Assembly: GCA_947499635.1 (NCBI GenBank)
Contig: CANMPD010000003.1
Coordinates: 62,001-126,000 of the forward strand
DNA: 64,000 nt
Direction: 5' to 3'
Origin: an uncultured Paracoccaceae bacterium
Lineage (GTDB): Bacteria; Pseudomonadota; Alphaproteobacteria; Rhodobacterales; Rhodobacteraceae
Part shown: positions 18,453 through 28,178 of the stretch, one piece after another
How positions within the stretch are numbered: the first letter of the stretch is position 1
Layout of the letters: every line of letters starts with the position of its first letter
The notes under the pieces: generated by a model
The model's input: the letters and a program-made list of their open reading frames with translations, nothing else
What the model was told of the DNA's origin: nothing
Databases searched by the model: none
Position numbers and translations under genes: made by a program

Positions 18453-19439
18453 TTATCCTAGGCTGACGTTTGCTGCGCTCTCGGGAAGCTCTTCGTCAAA
18501 GCAGCGCTGGTAGAACTCAGCTACAGTCTGGCGTTCCAGCTCGTCACACTTATTGAGGAACGAGAGGCGGAAGGCATAGCCGACATCGCGGAAAATTTCG
18601 GCGTTTTGAGACCAGTTAATTACGGTTCGCGGAGACATAACTGTCGACAGATCGCCGTTCATAAACGCAGTGCGGGTCAGATCTGCCACCGTTACCATCT
18701 GGCTGATCGTTTTACGGCCTTCGGCAGTATTATAATGCGGAGCTTTTGATAGAATGATCGCAGCTTCTGCGTCGTGGTTTAGGTAGTTCAGCGTTGACAC
18801 AAGCGACCAGCGGTCCATCTGAGCTTGGTTGATTTGCTGCGTGCCGTGGTACAGGCCAGTCGTATCGCCAAGACCCACAGTGTTCGCGGTCGCAAATAGG
18901 CGGAAGAACGGATTAGGCGTGATGATCTCGTTTTGATCCAGTAGCGTCAGCTTGCCGTCATGTTCCAGTACACGTTGAATAACAAACATAACATCAGCAC
19001 GACCTGCATCATATTCATCAAATACAATTGCGACAGGATTGCGCAGGGCCCAAGGCAGGATGCCTTCGTGGAATTCAGTCACCTGTTTGCCGTCGCGCAG
19101 TTTGATTGCGTCCTTACCGATCAAGTCGATCCGGCTGATGTGGCTGTCGAGATTGACACGCACAGATGGCCAGTTCAGGCGTGCGGCGACTTGTTCGATA
19201 TGCGTAGATTTCCCCGTGCCGTGATAGCCTTGGATCATCACGCGGCGATTGTGGCTAAAGCCCGCAAGAATGGCCAGCGTCGTGTCGCGGTCAAATTTAT
19301 AAGTTGGGTCCAGTGCTGGGACACGGTCCGAACCCTCGGCAAAACCTTTTACGACCATATCGCTATCGATGCCAAAGACATCGCGCACCGAAATGCTCTC
19401 GGTGGGTTTTGCGTTCATATCCAGCTGGCCGTCGATCAT
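18453..19439 (-). CDS. cobS: Cobaltochelatase subunit CobS (AAA+ ATPase)
   Basis: CobS is the AAA+ motor that forms hexameric rings with CobT and drives metal insertion by CobN. The 328-residue protein has Walker [10 protein letters not shown] at residues 71-79, Walker [11 protein letters not shown] near residue 140 and the sensor segment [17 protein letters not shown] 19439 has AAGGA nine bases upstream and is preferred to the TTG at 19448. It is followed after about 140 bases by cobT. cobN is not in the window. Confidence 0.95.
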   Translation of the reverse strand: MIDGQLDMNAKPTESISVRDVFGIDSDMVVKGFAEGSDRVPALDPTYKFDRDTTLAILAGFSHNRRVMIQGYHGTGKSTHIEQVAARLNWPSVRVNLDSHISRIDLIGKDAIKLRDGKQVTEFHEGILPWALRNPVAIVFDEYDAGRADVMFVIQRVLEHDGKLTLLDQNEIITPNPFFRLFATANTVGLGDTTGLYHGTQQINQAQMDRWSLVSTLNYLNHDAEAAIILSKAPHYNTAEGRKTISQMVTVADLTRTAFMNGDLSTVMSPRTVINWSQNAEIFRDVGYAFRLSFLNKCDELERQTVAEFYQRCFDEELPESAANVSLG

Positions 19440-19984
19440 TGCCGTCAATCCTTGTCTTTACCGCCGCTACACGAGGGCGGTCAAATCGCGAGTGAAAAGT
19501 TCGCCGAATTGGTGCCTGATATCCTGGGCGAGGGCAAGAGGGGCTTTTGTGTTGATACGTTGATGGGCTCAGTATTTGACATCGGAGACTAAAGAATTGA
19601 GTTAAATCTAAGCAGAGACCAATAATGTCTTTGAAGACCATTCGTCTATCACAGCATTGCCGTACGGCTTCTCAAAAGGGAAGTGTTGCCAATCCTGATG
19701 TCTTGAGGTGTGATAAACTCGTGTCAACGATGAGCTTATTTTAGATGAACGCGTGCATAGGTTAGATGTGTCGCAGGAAGCACATGCAGCAGTTCTTTCC
19801 ACAGTGTTGGTCAATATGGATGTCGCCCAAGCAAAGTTGACGGCGTCTCTGCTTGGGTATGGGTTACACCAATAACTTATGTTGTTGGTGTAGCCGTTAT
19901 TTCACTAACGCTTATTTGGGACGTGTTGTGCGTGTTCTTATTAACTGCGGCTGCATCTGGTGGCACACCAAAATGCGGGGCAGA
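19440..19984. other. 545-base region between cobS and the J-domain gene with a possible decayed gene
   Basis: No intact convincing gene is present. A short plus-strand frame runs from ATG 19625 to TAG 19742-19744, with an AGAG sequence upstream. In another frame a stretch without stops runs from 19717 to TAA 19873-19875 and has protein-like composition (LDVSQEAHAAVLSTVLVNMDV within it). Together they could be one frameshifted gene of about 80 residues. A large hairpin overlaps its end. Confidence 0.3.
19862..19895. repeat. Large inverted repeat or hairpin (15-bp stem)
   Basis: Arms at 19862-19876 and 19881-19895 pair over 15 positions with two G-T wobbles and a TTAT loop. The left arm begins GGTTACACCAA and the right arm ends TTGGTGTAGCC. 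No T-run follows on either side, so it is not a classic terminator. It overlaps the stop codon of the possible decayed reading frame. Confidence 0.7.
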
Positions 19985-20608
19985 TTACTTAAAGCTACGG
20001 CTGTCCTTGATTTGATCCCAAGCCCACATGACCTCTTGCAGCTGTTCTTCTTGGCTGCGATCGCCACCGTTCATATCTGGGTGTAGGACTTTGATCAGTT
20101 TTTTATAAGCTTTTCGGATGTCAGCCTTGGTCCAATCGTCCTTGGCCTCCAGCACTTCTAATGCGCGGCGCTCTGGGGCAGGTAGGCGGCGCCCAGTTGG
20201 CGCGTTTTTACCCGGGTTTTGTGTAGCATTCCCACCCAAAACTTGGTGGGGGTCTTCGATGCCCAGACGTGCCCATGCACGAGCTTCGGGATCTCCAAGC
20301 GGCTTGGTTTCACGTTCCCACACTTTGTCCTTAGACTGCTGCGCGTTCAGCTCTGCCTCAGTGGTGCCCTCAAAGAAGTTCCACTTTTGGTTGTATTCAC
20401 GAATGTGTTCCTGACAAAACCAAAGATAGTCGTCCAGCACATCTGGCGCACGTGGGGCGCGGAACTGGCCGGGCTTGTCACATCCCTCGTGAGAGCACTC
20501 GCGCACGGAGGTTTCGGACGCACCGGTCGTACTACGTCTTCCACGGGGATTTTTTTTCTTGGCAGTACTGACGGACATATCAAAGCCAAAGGGATCGGAT
20601 TTGCTCAT
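19985..20608 (-). CDS. J-domain (DnaJ-like) protein
   Basis: A 207-residue soluble protein. The first 120 residues hold a conserved Cys/His region (CSHEGCDKPGQFRAPRAP, then FCQEHIREYNQKWNFFEG) that could bind zinc. The last 60 residues form a J domain, DDWTKADIRKAYKKLIKVLHPDMNGGD, with the HPD motif that stimulates Hsp70 ATPase. A J domain at the C-terminus rather than the N-terminus is unlike classical DnaJ. ATG 20608 has AAGGTG seven bases upstream. The gene is divergent from bolA and is near cobS, an order common in Rhodobacterales; its client is unknown. Confidence 0.85.
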   Translation of the reverse strand: MSKSDPFGFDMSVSTAKKKNPRGRRSTTGASETSVRECSHEGCDKPGQFRAPRAPDVLDDYLWFCQEHIREYNQKWNFFEGTTEAELNAQQSKDKVWERETKPLGDPEARAWARLGIEDPHQVLGGNATQNPGKNAPTGRRLPAPERRALEVLEAKDDWTKADIRKAYKKLIKVLHPDMNGGDRSQEEQLQEVMWAWDQIKDSRSFK

Positions 20609-20721
20609 GCGGGGCACCTTCTAGACGCGCTGTTCGACTCGGATGCCAGAGTTTAATCTAACCGTCGCAAGATGAAAGGGGGCATGATAAGTTTTATGCA
20701 AATCAGTTGGAGAAATTCTCA

Positions 20722-20976
20722 ATGAGTCTGCGAGACGAAATGCAAACGGCACTTGAAAATGCGTTTAACCCAAGCCGGTTAGAGGTTGTGGACGACAGTG
20801 ATTCACATATTGGTCATGCTGGACACGACGGCCAAGGTGAAAGTCATTTTAATATTCTGATCCGTGCCGCCGTCTTTGAGAATATGACCCGGGTGGCACG
20901 ACATCGGGCAGTGCATAAGGCACTGGGTGACATCGTCCCCCGGGTTCATGCACTGGCGCTGGACATCGGTATATAA
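20722..20976 (+). CDS. bolA: BolA family protein
   Basis: An 84-residue BolA-type protein. BolA proteins pair with monothiol glutaredoxins and take part in iron-sulfur cluster and iron homeostasis. The family features are present: LEVVDDSDSHIGH near residue 23, ESHFNILI with the conserved His, and the helix RVARHRAVHKALGD ending in VHALALDI. ATG 20722 has GGAGA eight bases upstream. It is divergent from the J-domain gene, with a promoter region of about 110 bases between them. Confidence 0.93.
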   Translation: MSLRDEMQTALENAFNPSRLEVVDDSDSHIGHAGHDGQGESHFNILIRAAVFENMTRVARHRAVHKALGDIVPRVHALALDIGI

Positions 20977-20984
20977 TGGGCTGA

Positions 20985-21010
20985 GGGCGCGGATATAATG
21001 ATCTGCGCCC
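20985..21010. terminator. Hairpin between convergent bolA and the DUF4177 gene
   Basis: A 10-bp stem with one G-T wobble (GGGCGCGGAT at 20985-20994, partner at 21001-21010) and an ATAATG loop lies just after the bolA stop. It lacks a clear T-run. Its place between convergent genes suggests transcript ending or protection. Confidence 0.55.
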
Positions 21011-21027
21011 GCCGATACAGAGAGTGT

Positions 21028-21579
21028 TTAGTCTGAATTGCCTTTGCGCGCGCGGGCCTTCAAGGCGGCGGTTATGCCTAAAACTGGGCTGACCTCTTCG
21101 ACGCCATCATCTGAAATCATCTGGCGTGCGCCCAAGCCAGGTACGGGTTTGGCCTCAGGTGGCGCCATCGGGTCGCCTGCGGTGGCCGTTAACACCGGTT
21201 CTTCTGGTGTTGGCGGGGATATTGGTACGGCGAGAGTGCTCTGGGCTGATTGTGTTGGTGATGCAGGGGCAACAACAGGGGCGGCGGCGGCGAGATTAGG
21301 GTTAGATGTCTCGACGGCCGGAGCCTGCATGGCGGGCACTTCGTTCACAACGGCGCGGCGAAACACCAATAGATTGCGCCAGTTGGTCTTTGAACCGGTC
21401 AATCCTGATCGCTCTTCCGAAGGCAACATATCGGCGCGTACATATTCCCAACCCGCGGCTGCCATCTCGTTTAAAACAGTCTCAACCCCAAGCGCAAATC
21501 GTGCCTCTGGGGTCTTTGTCCCTTTGGCCTTTTTGCCTCTGTTCGGGGCGGGGACGACTTTGTATTCAAAGCTTTGCAT
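21028..21579 (-). CDS. DUF4177 domain protein
   Basis: A 183-residue protein. Residues 1-80 form a DUF4177 module, with MQSFEYKVVPAP at the start and LNEMAAAGWEYVRADMLPSE in the middle. The rest is a low-complexity Ala/Pro/Val tail with no fold apparent, ending in a basic patch (LKARARKG). ATG 21579 has AGGAG six bases upstream. The domain is small, widespread and of unknown role. No membrane segment is visible. Confidence 0.75.
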   Translation of the reverse strand: MQSFEYKVVPAPNRGKKAKGTKTPEARFALGVETVLNEMAAAGWEYVRADMLPSEERSGLTGSKTNWRNLLVFRRAVVNEVPAMQAPAVETSNPNLAAAAPVVAPASPTQSAQSTLAVPISPPTPEEPVLTATAGDPMAPPEAKPVPGLGARQMISDDGVEEVSPVLGITAALKARARKGNSD

Positions 21580-21897
21580 CTGGCTCTCCTGCGCTTGGGG
21601 CAAGATTTAGTCATTGCAGGGATAAGGTCAAGCAAATCAGGGCTCTGTTGCCTTGCCAATGATAACACACAAGGTACAGTTATTGTAATGCAGGCGGAGA
21701 TTTGCCGACATGGTGGTCTTTGAGGATACTGGCGATCACGGTTTTATTCATCATGCAACGGCTAGCGGCAATGACGTGAGAGGCTGATATACTCTTTGGC
21801 GGCTTAGTGCTGTGACATATGATAGGTCATACAAAACGGACGCCCCAATGAGGCGCCCGCTTGTATTCGTTTCAGATCCGTGTGTCAGCTCGATGTA
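21580..21897. other. Intergenic region downstream of gatB
   Basis: No gene was seen in these 318 bases apart from the gatB terminator at 21833-21859. It must also hold the promoter of the DUF4177 gene, which reads away on the minus strand. Confidence 0.5.
21833..21859 (-). terminator. Rho-independent terminator after gatB
   Basis: Read on the minus strand, CGGGCGCC (21859-21852) pairs with GGCGTCCG (21844-21837) with one G-U pair around a 7-base loop, followed by TTTTG. It lies about 40 bases past the gatB stop. Confidence 0.8.
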
Positions 21898-23406
21898 TTA
21901 AGCGAGTTTCTTGGCAACCAGCTCGTTCACGGCTTTTGGATTGGCTTTTCCGCCGGTGGCTTTCATCACTTGGCCGACAAACCACCCTGCCAATTTCGGG
22001 TTTTGCTTGGCTTTTTCAACTTGTGCTGGATTTGCAGCAATGATCTCGTCCAGTGCGGCCTCGATGGCGCCGGTGTCGGTGACCTGTTTCATACCGCGTT
22101 TCTCAACGATATCTGCAGGGTCGCCGCCTTCGGTGTAGACGATCTCAAATAGATCTTTCGCAATCTTGCCTGAAATCGCGTCCGAGGCGATCAAATCGAT
22201 AATGCCACCCAATTGTGCGGGCGTGACGGGGCTGTTGCTGATATCGCTGTCGTCTTTTTTCAAACGGCCAAACAGCTCGTTAATGACCCAGTTTGCGGCG
22301 AGTTTGCCGGAACGCCCGTTGGCGACAGCTTCAAAGTACTGTGCGGCTTCAACCTCGGCGGTCAGCACAGATGCATCATAATCCGTCAGGCCAAAGTCTT
22401 TGATAAAGCGCCCTTTTTTTTCGTCTGGCAGCTCAGGTAGAGAGGCTTGAATATCATCCACCCACGCCTGTTCTATCTCAAGCGGCAATAGATCAGGGTC
22501 GGGGAAATATCGGTAATCATGCGCCTCTTCTTTTGAGCGCATGGAGCGTGTTTCACCCTTGTCGGGGTCATAGAGGCGGGTTTCTTGATCGACAGTTCCA
22601 CCGGACTCCAAAATCTGGATCTGGCGACGGGCCTCAACGTCGATTGCTTGCTGAATAAAGCGCATGGAGTTCATGTTCTTAATTTCACAGCGAGTACCCA
22701 AGTGATCAAAATCGCCGGTTTCTTGGAACTTTTCGTATTGTCCAGGAAGGCAGATAGACACGTTAACATCCGCACGCAGGTTGCCGTTTTGCATGTTCCC
22801 ATCGCATGTGCCCAGATACTGCAGGATCTGACGCAGTTTGACGATATAGGCCGCGGCCTCTTCAGGGCCGCGAATGTCTGGGCGCGAGACGATTTCCATC
22901 AGGCAGACGCCTGTCCGGTTTAGGTCAACAAAGGACATGGTTGGGTCCATGTCATGGATTGATTTTCCGGCATCTTGCTCCATGTGGATGCGTTCGATGC
23001 GTACCATGCGAGCCGTGCCATCGCCCAGCTCGACCAGAACTTCACCTTCGCCCACGATGGGGTGATATAACTGAGAGATTTGATAGCCTTGTGGCAAATC
23101 TGGATAGAAATAATTTTTGCGATCAAAAGCTGACCATAGGTTGATCTCGGCCTTAAGGCCCAAGCCTGTACGCACGGTTTGCTCAACACAGAACTCATTG
23201 ATGACAGGCAGCATACCGGGCATGGCGGCGTCAACAAAGGCCACGTTCGAGTTCGGCTCGGCGCCAAATTGTGTGGAAGCGCCCGAGAACAGCTTCGAAT
23301 TGGAACTGACCTGAGCGTGGACTTCCATACCGATAACCAGTTCCCAGTCGTGTTTTGCACCGGAAATTACCTTAGGCTTAGGGAGTTCATGTGTCAGGTC
23401 GAGCAT
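21898..23406 (-). CDS. gatB: Asp-tRNA(Asn)/Glu-tRNA(Gln) amidotransferase subunit B
   Basis: GatB is the kinase/tRNA-binding subunit of GatCAB, which turns misacylated Glu-tRNA(Gln) or Asp-tRNA(Asn) into the correct amide form. The 502-residue protein shows the signature [17 protein letters not shown] near residue 26, the catalytic segment [18 protein letters not shown] near residue 95, and a C-terminal YqeY-like tRNA-binding domain ending LVAKKLA. gatA and gatC are not in the window, so the gene is separated from its partners. Confidence 0.96.
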   Translation of the reverse strand: MLDLTHELPKPKVISGAKHDWELVIGMEVHAQVSSNSKLFSGASTQFGAEPNSNVAFVDAAMPGMLPVINEFCVEQTVRTGLGLKAEINLWSAFDRKNYFYPDLPQGYQISQLYHPIVGEGEVLVELGDGTARMVRIERIHMEQDAGKSIHDMDPTMSFVDLNRTGVCLMEIVSRPDIRGPEEAAAYIVKLRQILQYLGTCDGNMQNGNLRADVNVSICLPGQYEKFQETGDFDHLGTRCEIKNMNSMRFIQQAIDVEARRQIQILESGGTVDQETRLYDPDKGETRSMRSKEEAHDYRYFPDPDLLPLEIEQAWVDDIQASLPELPDEKKGRFIKDFGLTDYDASVLTAEVEAAQYFEAVANGRSGKLAANWVINELFGRLKKDDSDISNSPVTPAQLGGIIDLIASDAISGKIAKDLFEIVYTEGGDPADIVEKRGMKQVTDTGAIEAALDEIIAANPAQVEKAKQNPKLAGWFVGQVMKATGGKANPKAVNELVAKKLA

Positions 23407-23725
23407 TTTGAGCCGTCTCTTGTTAATCCAAATGTCTTATGTGTTTTAGGCTTGGACGGCGGCGGGGGCAAGGGGCAATGGCGACAGCCGGCGTTGGTAG
23501 CGGATGATTTTCGTGTACGAAGTACGAGATAACCCAAGGTATATCATGCGTCACTCAACACTCGTCATTCTTGGCGGTGGCTTTAAGGGCCAGGGATTCT
23601 GTAGCTTAAACACAAGGTCGTTGCTTGGCTCTGGTCAAGGAACCGGTTACAGCAGGCTTCTGGTTCATGCGGTGCAGTGTCGGCTGGAACGCAGAGACTA
23701 AAGACGAATAGGAAAGGCCTTTGGC
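23407..23725. promoter_or_regulatory. Divergent region between gatB and tex
   Basis: These 319 bases separate two genes reading away from each other and must hold both promoters. A short plus-strand frame from ATG 23546 to 23701 has no good ribosome site and unremarkable composition, so I do not call it a gene. No strong repeat or hairpin was noticed. Confidence 0.4.
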
Positions 23726-26092
23726 ATGACGCAACGGATTACCGAAACGATTGCAAGTGAAATCGCAGCATCCGTCACGCAAGTGAACGCAGCCATTCAG
23801 TTGCTGGATGAGGGTGCAACTGTACCGTTCGTTGCGCGCTATCGTAAAGAGGCCACTGGCGGTTTGGATGACACGCAATTGCGTAGTTTATCTGAACGCC
23901 TATCTTATTTACGCGAATTAGAGACCCGCCGCGCTGCTGTGCTTGAGGCAATCAAAGGCCAAGGAAAATTGACCGACAGCTTGTCAGCCGCCTTGGCCAA
24001 GGCGCAAACCAAAGCACAGCTAGAAGACCTGTATTTGCCCTTTAAGACAAAAAGGCGCACGAAGGCGATGATCGCGCGTGAAAACGGGCTGGAGCCTCTG
24101 CTTGAACAGATTTTAAAGGATCGACGTGTGGATCCTGAACATGCGGCCCAAGCCTATTTGAACACCGAAGTGGGCAGTGTCAAAGACGCACTGAATGGCG
24201 CCCGGGACATTTTGACAGAACGTCTGTGTGAGACGGCTGAACTGTTGGGGCGTGTGCGGCAGTATCTAAAAGCCGAAGCTGTTGTAACGGCCAAAGTCGT
24301 TGCTGGGCAAGAGGGCCAAGGTGCGAAGTTCGCAGACTATTTCGACCATGTTGAGCGTTGGAAAGATATGCCTTCGCACCGTGCTCTGGCCGTGTTGCGG
24401 GGGGCGAGTGAAGGTGTCTTGACGGTGAACATCGCGCCTGTAGATGACGCTGGTGTCGCACGTGCAGAGACTATGGTCGCCGCTATATTGAATGTGCGCA
24501 GTCAAAGTGCTGCAGACAACTGGTTGCGTAAAGTCGCCGGTTGGGCGTGGCGGGTAAAATTGTCAGTGTCGATGATGACTGAGCTGATGGGGGAGCTGCG
24601 TACACGTGCGCAAGGTGAAGCGATTTCCGTGTTTGCGCGCAATCTGAAAGATCTGCTCTTTGCAGCGCCAGCCGGTGCGCGACCGACCCTTGGGTTGGAT
24701 CCGGGCATTCGCACCGGCGTTAAGGCGGCAGTGGTTGATGCAACCGGGAAATTGCGTGCTACAGCAACGTTATACCCATTTCAGCCCAAGAATGACCTGC
24801 GTGGAGCTCAGACGATTATTGCCAAATTAATCGCGGATCACGGGATCGAGCTGATTGCGATTGGCAACGGCACCGCCAGCCGCGAAACGGATCGTATGGT
24901 GGCGGAGGTTTTGACGCATTTACCGGCTTCGATCAAAGCGCCCACAAAGGTCGTGGTATCGGAAGCCGGAGCCTCGGTCTATTCCGCATCCGAGTTGGCC
25001 GCGCGCGAATTTCCCGATTTGGATGTCAGTCTACGTGGGGCGGTTTCTATTGCGCGCCGTCTGCAAGATCCTTTGGCGGAACTGGTCAAAATTGAACCGA
25101 AATCTATTGGGGTCGGGCAATATCAACATGATGTGGATCAGCATAAATTGTCCAAATCCCTTGAAGCGGTGATCGAGGATGTGGTGAATGCCGTGGGTGT
25201 GGATCTAAATATGGCGTCTGCTCCGCTGTTGGCGCATGTCTCTGGTCTTGGGCCCGGTTTGGCCGAAGCGATTGTCGCGCATCGTGATGCCAACGGTGCC
25301 TTTGCGACACGCAAGCAGTTGCTAAAGGTTGCGCGTCTGGGACCTAAGGCCTTTGAGCAATGTGCAGGGTTCTTACGTATTCGAGATGGCAAAGAACCAC
25401 TGGATGCTTCGTCGGTACACCCAGAGGCCTATGGTGTGGCACGTAAAATTGTTTCGGCTTGTGGGCGCGATATCCGTCAAATTATGGGAGATGAAAACGC
25501 TGTTGCAACGTTACGGGCCGAGGATTTTGTCGACGAAAGTTTTGGCCTGCCAACCGTGCGCGATATTTTAACCGAGATGAAAAAGCCGGGGCGGGATCCT
25601 CGCCCAAGTTTCGTGACCGCTTCGTTTGCCGATGGTGTTGAGACAATAAATGATCTCAAACCGGGGCAGGTGCTTGAGGGGACTGTGACCAATGTCGCGG
25701 CCTTTGGAGCTTTTGTGGATGTTGGCGTGCATCAAGACGGGTTGGTTCATGTCAGCCAATTGGCAGATCGATTTGTTAAAGACCCTCATGACGTAGTGAA
25801 AACAGGGCAGGTGGTGAAGGTTACAGTCGTTGAGGTTGATGTTGCTCGAAAACGTATTGGTCTTACGATGAAAAAAGACGGTGGTGCGTCAGCCAAGGAA
25901 GAACGAAACGCACGCGGGCCTGCGAAAGGATCCGGTAGAAAATCGACGTCGGAAAATAAGGCACGCACAAGTAGGGACGCGCGCGGTTCTTCAAGGCAAA
26001 CAGACGCCACAGATCACCGCAAGAGTGCGCCGAAACAACAAACCGCAGGTGCGCTGGGCGCAGCACTGAGGGATGCGTTTAATAAGAGATAA
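23726..26092 (+). CDS. tex: Tex-type RNA-binding protein (S1 domain)
   Basis: A 788-residue protein of the Tex/Spt6-like family, thought to bind nucleic acid and affect transcription. Domains in order: helical Tex N-terminal domain ([20 protein letters not shown]), a YqgF-like nuclease fold ([21 protein letters not shown] near residue 325), helix-hairpin-helix region ([18 protein letters not shown] near residue 510), and an S1 domain ([20 protein letters not shown] near residue 650). A basic, Ser/Lys-rich tail of about 70 residues follows. Full length for the family. Confidence 0.95.
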   Translation: MTQRITETIASEIAASVTQVNAAIQLLDEGATVPFVARYRKEATGGLDDTQLRSLSERLSYLRELETRRAAVLEAIKGQGKLTDSLSAALAKAQTKAQLEDLYLPFKTKRRTKAMIARENGLEPLLEQILKDRRVDPEHAAQAYLNTEVGSVKDALNGARDILTERLCETAELLGRVRQYLKAEAVVTAKVVAGQEGQGAKFADYFDHVERWKDMPSHRALAVLRGASEGVLTVNIAPVDDAGVARAETMVAAILNVRSQSAADNWLRKVAGWAWRVKLSVSMMTELMGELRTRAQGEAISVFARNLKDLLFAAPAGARPTLGLDPGIRTGVKAAVVDATGKLRATATLYPFQPKNDLRGAQTIIAKLIADHGIELIAIGNGTASRETDRMVAEVLTHLPASIKAPTKVVVSEAGASVYSASELAAREFPDLDVSLRGAVSIARRLQDPLAELVKIEPKSIGVGQYQHDVDQHKLSKSLEAVIEDVVNAVGVDLNMASAPLLAHVSGLGPGLAEAIVAHRDANGAFATRKQLLKVARLGPKAFEQCAGFLRIRDGKEPLDASSVHPEAYGVARKIVSACGRDIRQIMGDENAVATLRAEDFVDESFGLPTVRDILTEMKKPGRDPRPSFVTASFADGVETINDLKPGQVLEGTVTNVAAFGAFVDVGVHQDGLVHVSQLADRFVKDPHDVVKTGQVVKVTVVEVDVARKRIGLTMKKDGGASAKEERNARGPAKGSGRKSTSENKARTSRDARGSSRQTDATDHRKSAPKQQTAGALGAALRDAFNKR

Positions 26093-26135
26093 TTGGGATG
26101 TGTAAGAGCGGCCCGAGAGAGATAGGTCCTAGACA

Positions 26136-27545
26136 TCAATGGACGGAGAGTTGGGGGCCATTGGGCGTAAACTGCACAGTATGGCCGGCTGCGATTTCCC
26201 GTTGAAACAGGGCCTCTAAGGCGGTCAAGGCATGCTTGCGCCCGGAATCGATCAAACGCTGGCGACATGAAATCGGCGTGTTATTTGCAAATCCGCTTGC
26301 GGCATGAGCCCAAATTATCGGATGAAGCACGTGCAGGTGATTGTGTACAAGCCAGCGTGTGCTTTCACGAAATTCGCTATGAGCCGCTTGTGTTTCTGTA
26401 TCAAGATGTGCGCGGGTTCCGCAAAATGTGTCTTTTAAGGTAACCAGACAGTAGGCCGTAAGCAAATTGACCATTTCTTGATCTTTGGAATGCTCTACAA
26501 TATCGATCAAACCATCAAGGAATGCGCGCATATTTACATGTGCACTTGCTGTTGGATCATTGGCTAAGGCATCAAAATAAACCCACGTATATCCTCCCGC
26601 GCCCCAATGCGTTTGAGTCCGAGCGGCGGCACGCAACGCTTGCACTTCCAGCTCTTCATAGGATCCGCCGTTTTGCGGCAACAGCTGATTGCCCAAAGCG
26701 CGCATGTGTCGTGGGTTACATGGTGCTAGATCAATTAGGCGACCATAGTGCGTTACGATCTGTTCAATAGGGTGATTTATTCCTGCAAAAAGGGCGCATT
26801 GTGCAGCAAGCGTTAGCGGGCTTTCTTGCGCCAGAGGTTTTTCTGAACCTTCTGCAGGAATTGCAGTCTTAAGTTCTTTTAGCAAAGCTTGAGCGCGCTC
26901 AAAATGGGCGATGCCGCGCTTTTTATAAGCGGTTTTATACTTTGTGCTACTGACCGCCGCATCGCGACAATTCCAAGCCAAGTCAATATGCGCCAAAGCA
27001 ACCAATGTTGTCATAAGCTCTGGGCGCTTTAGCTCGATACGAATGCGTTCAAGTGCCATAATCCCATCTAAAACAATTGCGTGATTTGGGTCCAAATCGT
27101 CGTGCAAGGCATGTTCTGCGGTATTGATCACATCGGCGCGTGCGCCAAAGGCCAACAGATCAGCCACGGGTGTCCGCGTGGATGTTTTGCTGTGCGTTCG
27201 ATCTGCTTCACTTAGTTCTCGAAGCAAGATATCCCACTTGTCTTGCCGAGCAAGGAACTGCCCTCGCGCCATTGCGGTTTCGATGTCTGCGCCTTCGTCG
27301 ATCGTTTCAGCAATTTGTATTTGCAATTGAGACGAAAGCATTGCTTCTGGCGCTAGTGTGCTACGACGTGCCCAGAGGTTTGTGAGATTGAAGGGGCGCT
27401 TGAGGACCTTTTGTATAATAGCCTCGGGGTGCGTAATTTTGGTGAATAAAGGCAGTTTGTCAAATTTCGATACAAGGGGACGTAGGGCATGTAAGGCATG
27501 GTACTTTGCCGTGTTTGCCTCTGTTTCATCGGTAATGCGGGACAT
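26136..27545 (-). CDS. Uncharacterised 469-residue protein
   Basis: I do not recognise this protein. It has no signal peptide or long hydrophobic segment and looks cytosolic and nearly all alpha-helical, with a TPR- or HEAT-like feel in the middle (RGIAHFERAQALLKELKTA; HPIEQIVTHYGRLIDLAPCNPRHMRALG). A conserved-looking block rich in Trp and Tyr follows (THWGAGGYTWVYFDAL). The C-terminal part has several His and Cys residues (HNHLHVLHPIIWAHAASGF) that could bind a metal. ATG 27545 has GGAAAA upstream; a TTG at 27557 is possible. It is a single-gene unit, convergent with tex. Confidence 0.75.
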   Translation of the reverse strand: MSRITDETEANTAKYHALHALRPLVSKFDKLPLFTKITHPEAIIQKVLKRPFNLTNLWARRSTLAPEAMLSSQLQIQIAETIDEGADIETAMARGQFLARQDKWDILLRELSEADRTHSKTSTRTPVADLLAFGARADVINTAEHALHDDLDPNHAIVLDGIMALERIRIELKRPELMTTLVALAHIDLAWNCRDAAVSSTKYKTAYKKRGIAHFERAQALLKELKTAIPAEGSEKPLAQESPLTLAAQCALFAGINHPIEQIVTHYGRLIDLAPCNPRHMRALGNQLLPQNGGSYEELEVQALRAAARTQTHWGAGGYTWVYFDALANDPTASAHVNMRAFLDGLIDIVEHSKDQEMVNLLTAYCLVTLKDTFCGTRAHLDTETQAAHSEFRESTRWLVHNHLHVLHPIIWAHAASGFANNTPISCRQRLIDSGRKHALTALEALFQREIAAGHTVQFTPNGPQLSVH

Positions 27546-27719
27546 ATAATTTTCCAAACTATGGCTGTCGTTACCTTAGAAATAGAGTCGGAAAACTTTA
27601 GGGCGCAAACATGGCAGTTCAGCGAATTTTGCTGGATACCTTCGGTTTATCGCTTTGAAAATAATCGATTATTGCGCGAAAAGAAGTTAATTTGATCGTA
27701 AACCCTTTACTGATGCGAT

Positions 27720-28178
27720 TTAGAAAACAGTAAAATGGTGTTGTTTTGTCGCGATGTTACGTGCAGCTAGTGCTGCTTCCATCATTTTACGAGGCGGAGT
27801 AACGTCCGGCGGTAGGGTATGATCTGTGCCACGCTGGGTGTGTAGGATCATGCGAATAGATAAATCCCAACGGGTGATCATATCAACATGGGCAATCTGT
27901 GCTAATGCGATCTCTCCAGACGCGTGTGGGCTGTTCCAGATGAACTGCTGGTCATCCAGCCGGACCCAGCTGCGCGGGTTTTGCCAGAGCTCCCAGAGGG
28001 CGGGGGCAAGCGGTAAAGCGAGGGCGGTCATCAGCCACAGTTTAATTTGCGCGACCACCGTGAGCACGGCGAGGCCAACCAGCCATGCCGAAATCGCCAG
28101 CATGGCTGTTGTCGAGCGCGCATTGCGTTCAAAATAGAACACGGATGCTGTGGACGCAGAAGCCTCTGTTTTAGGCAT
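27720..28178 (-). CDS. Small membrane protein overlapping pepN
   Basis: A 152-residue protein with two adjacent hydrophobic helices (about residues 25-60, including LVGLAVLTVVAQIKLWLMTALALPLAPAL split by a short turn), followed by a soluble domain of about 90 residues with alternating beta strands (FIWNSPHASGEIALAQIAHVDMITRWDLSIRMILHT) that resembles a bacterial PH-like fold. Its ATG overlaps the pepN stop by eight bases, so it is translated from the same message. Function unknown. Confidence 0.7.
   Translation of the reverse strand: MPKTEASASTASVFYFERNARSTTAMLAISAWLVGLAVLTVVAQIKLWLMTALALPLAPALWELWQNPRSWVRLDDQQFIWNSPHASGEIALAQIAHVDMITRWDLSIRMILHTQRGTDHTLPPDVTPPRKMMEAALAARNIATKQHHFTVF

Noticed and set aside
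23546-23701. A 51-codon frame in the gatB-tex gap
   Set aside because: No ribosome site before the ATG and no recognisable feature. The gap is better explained as a divergent promoter region.
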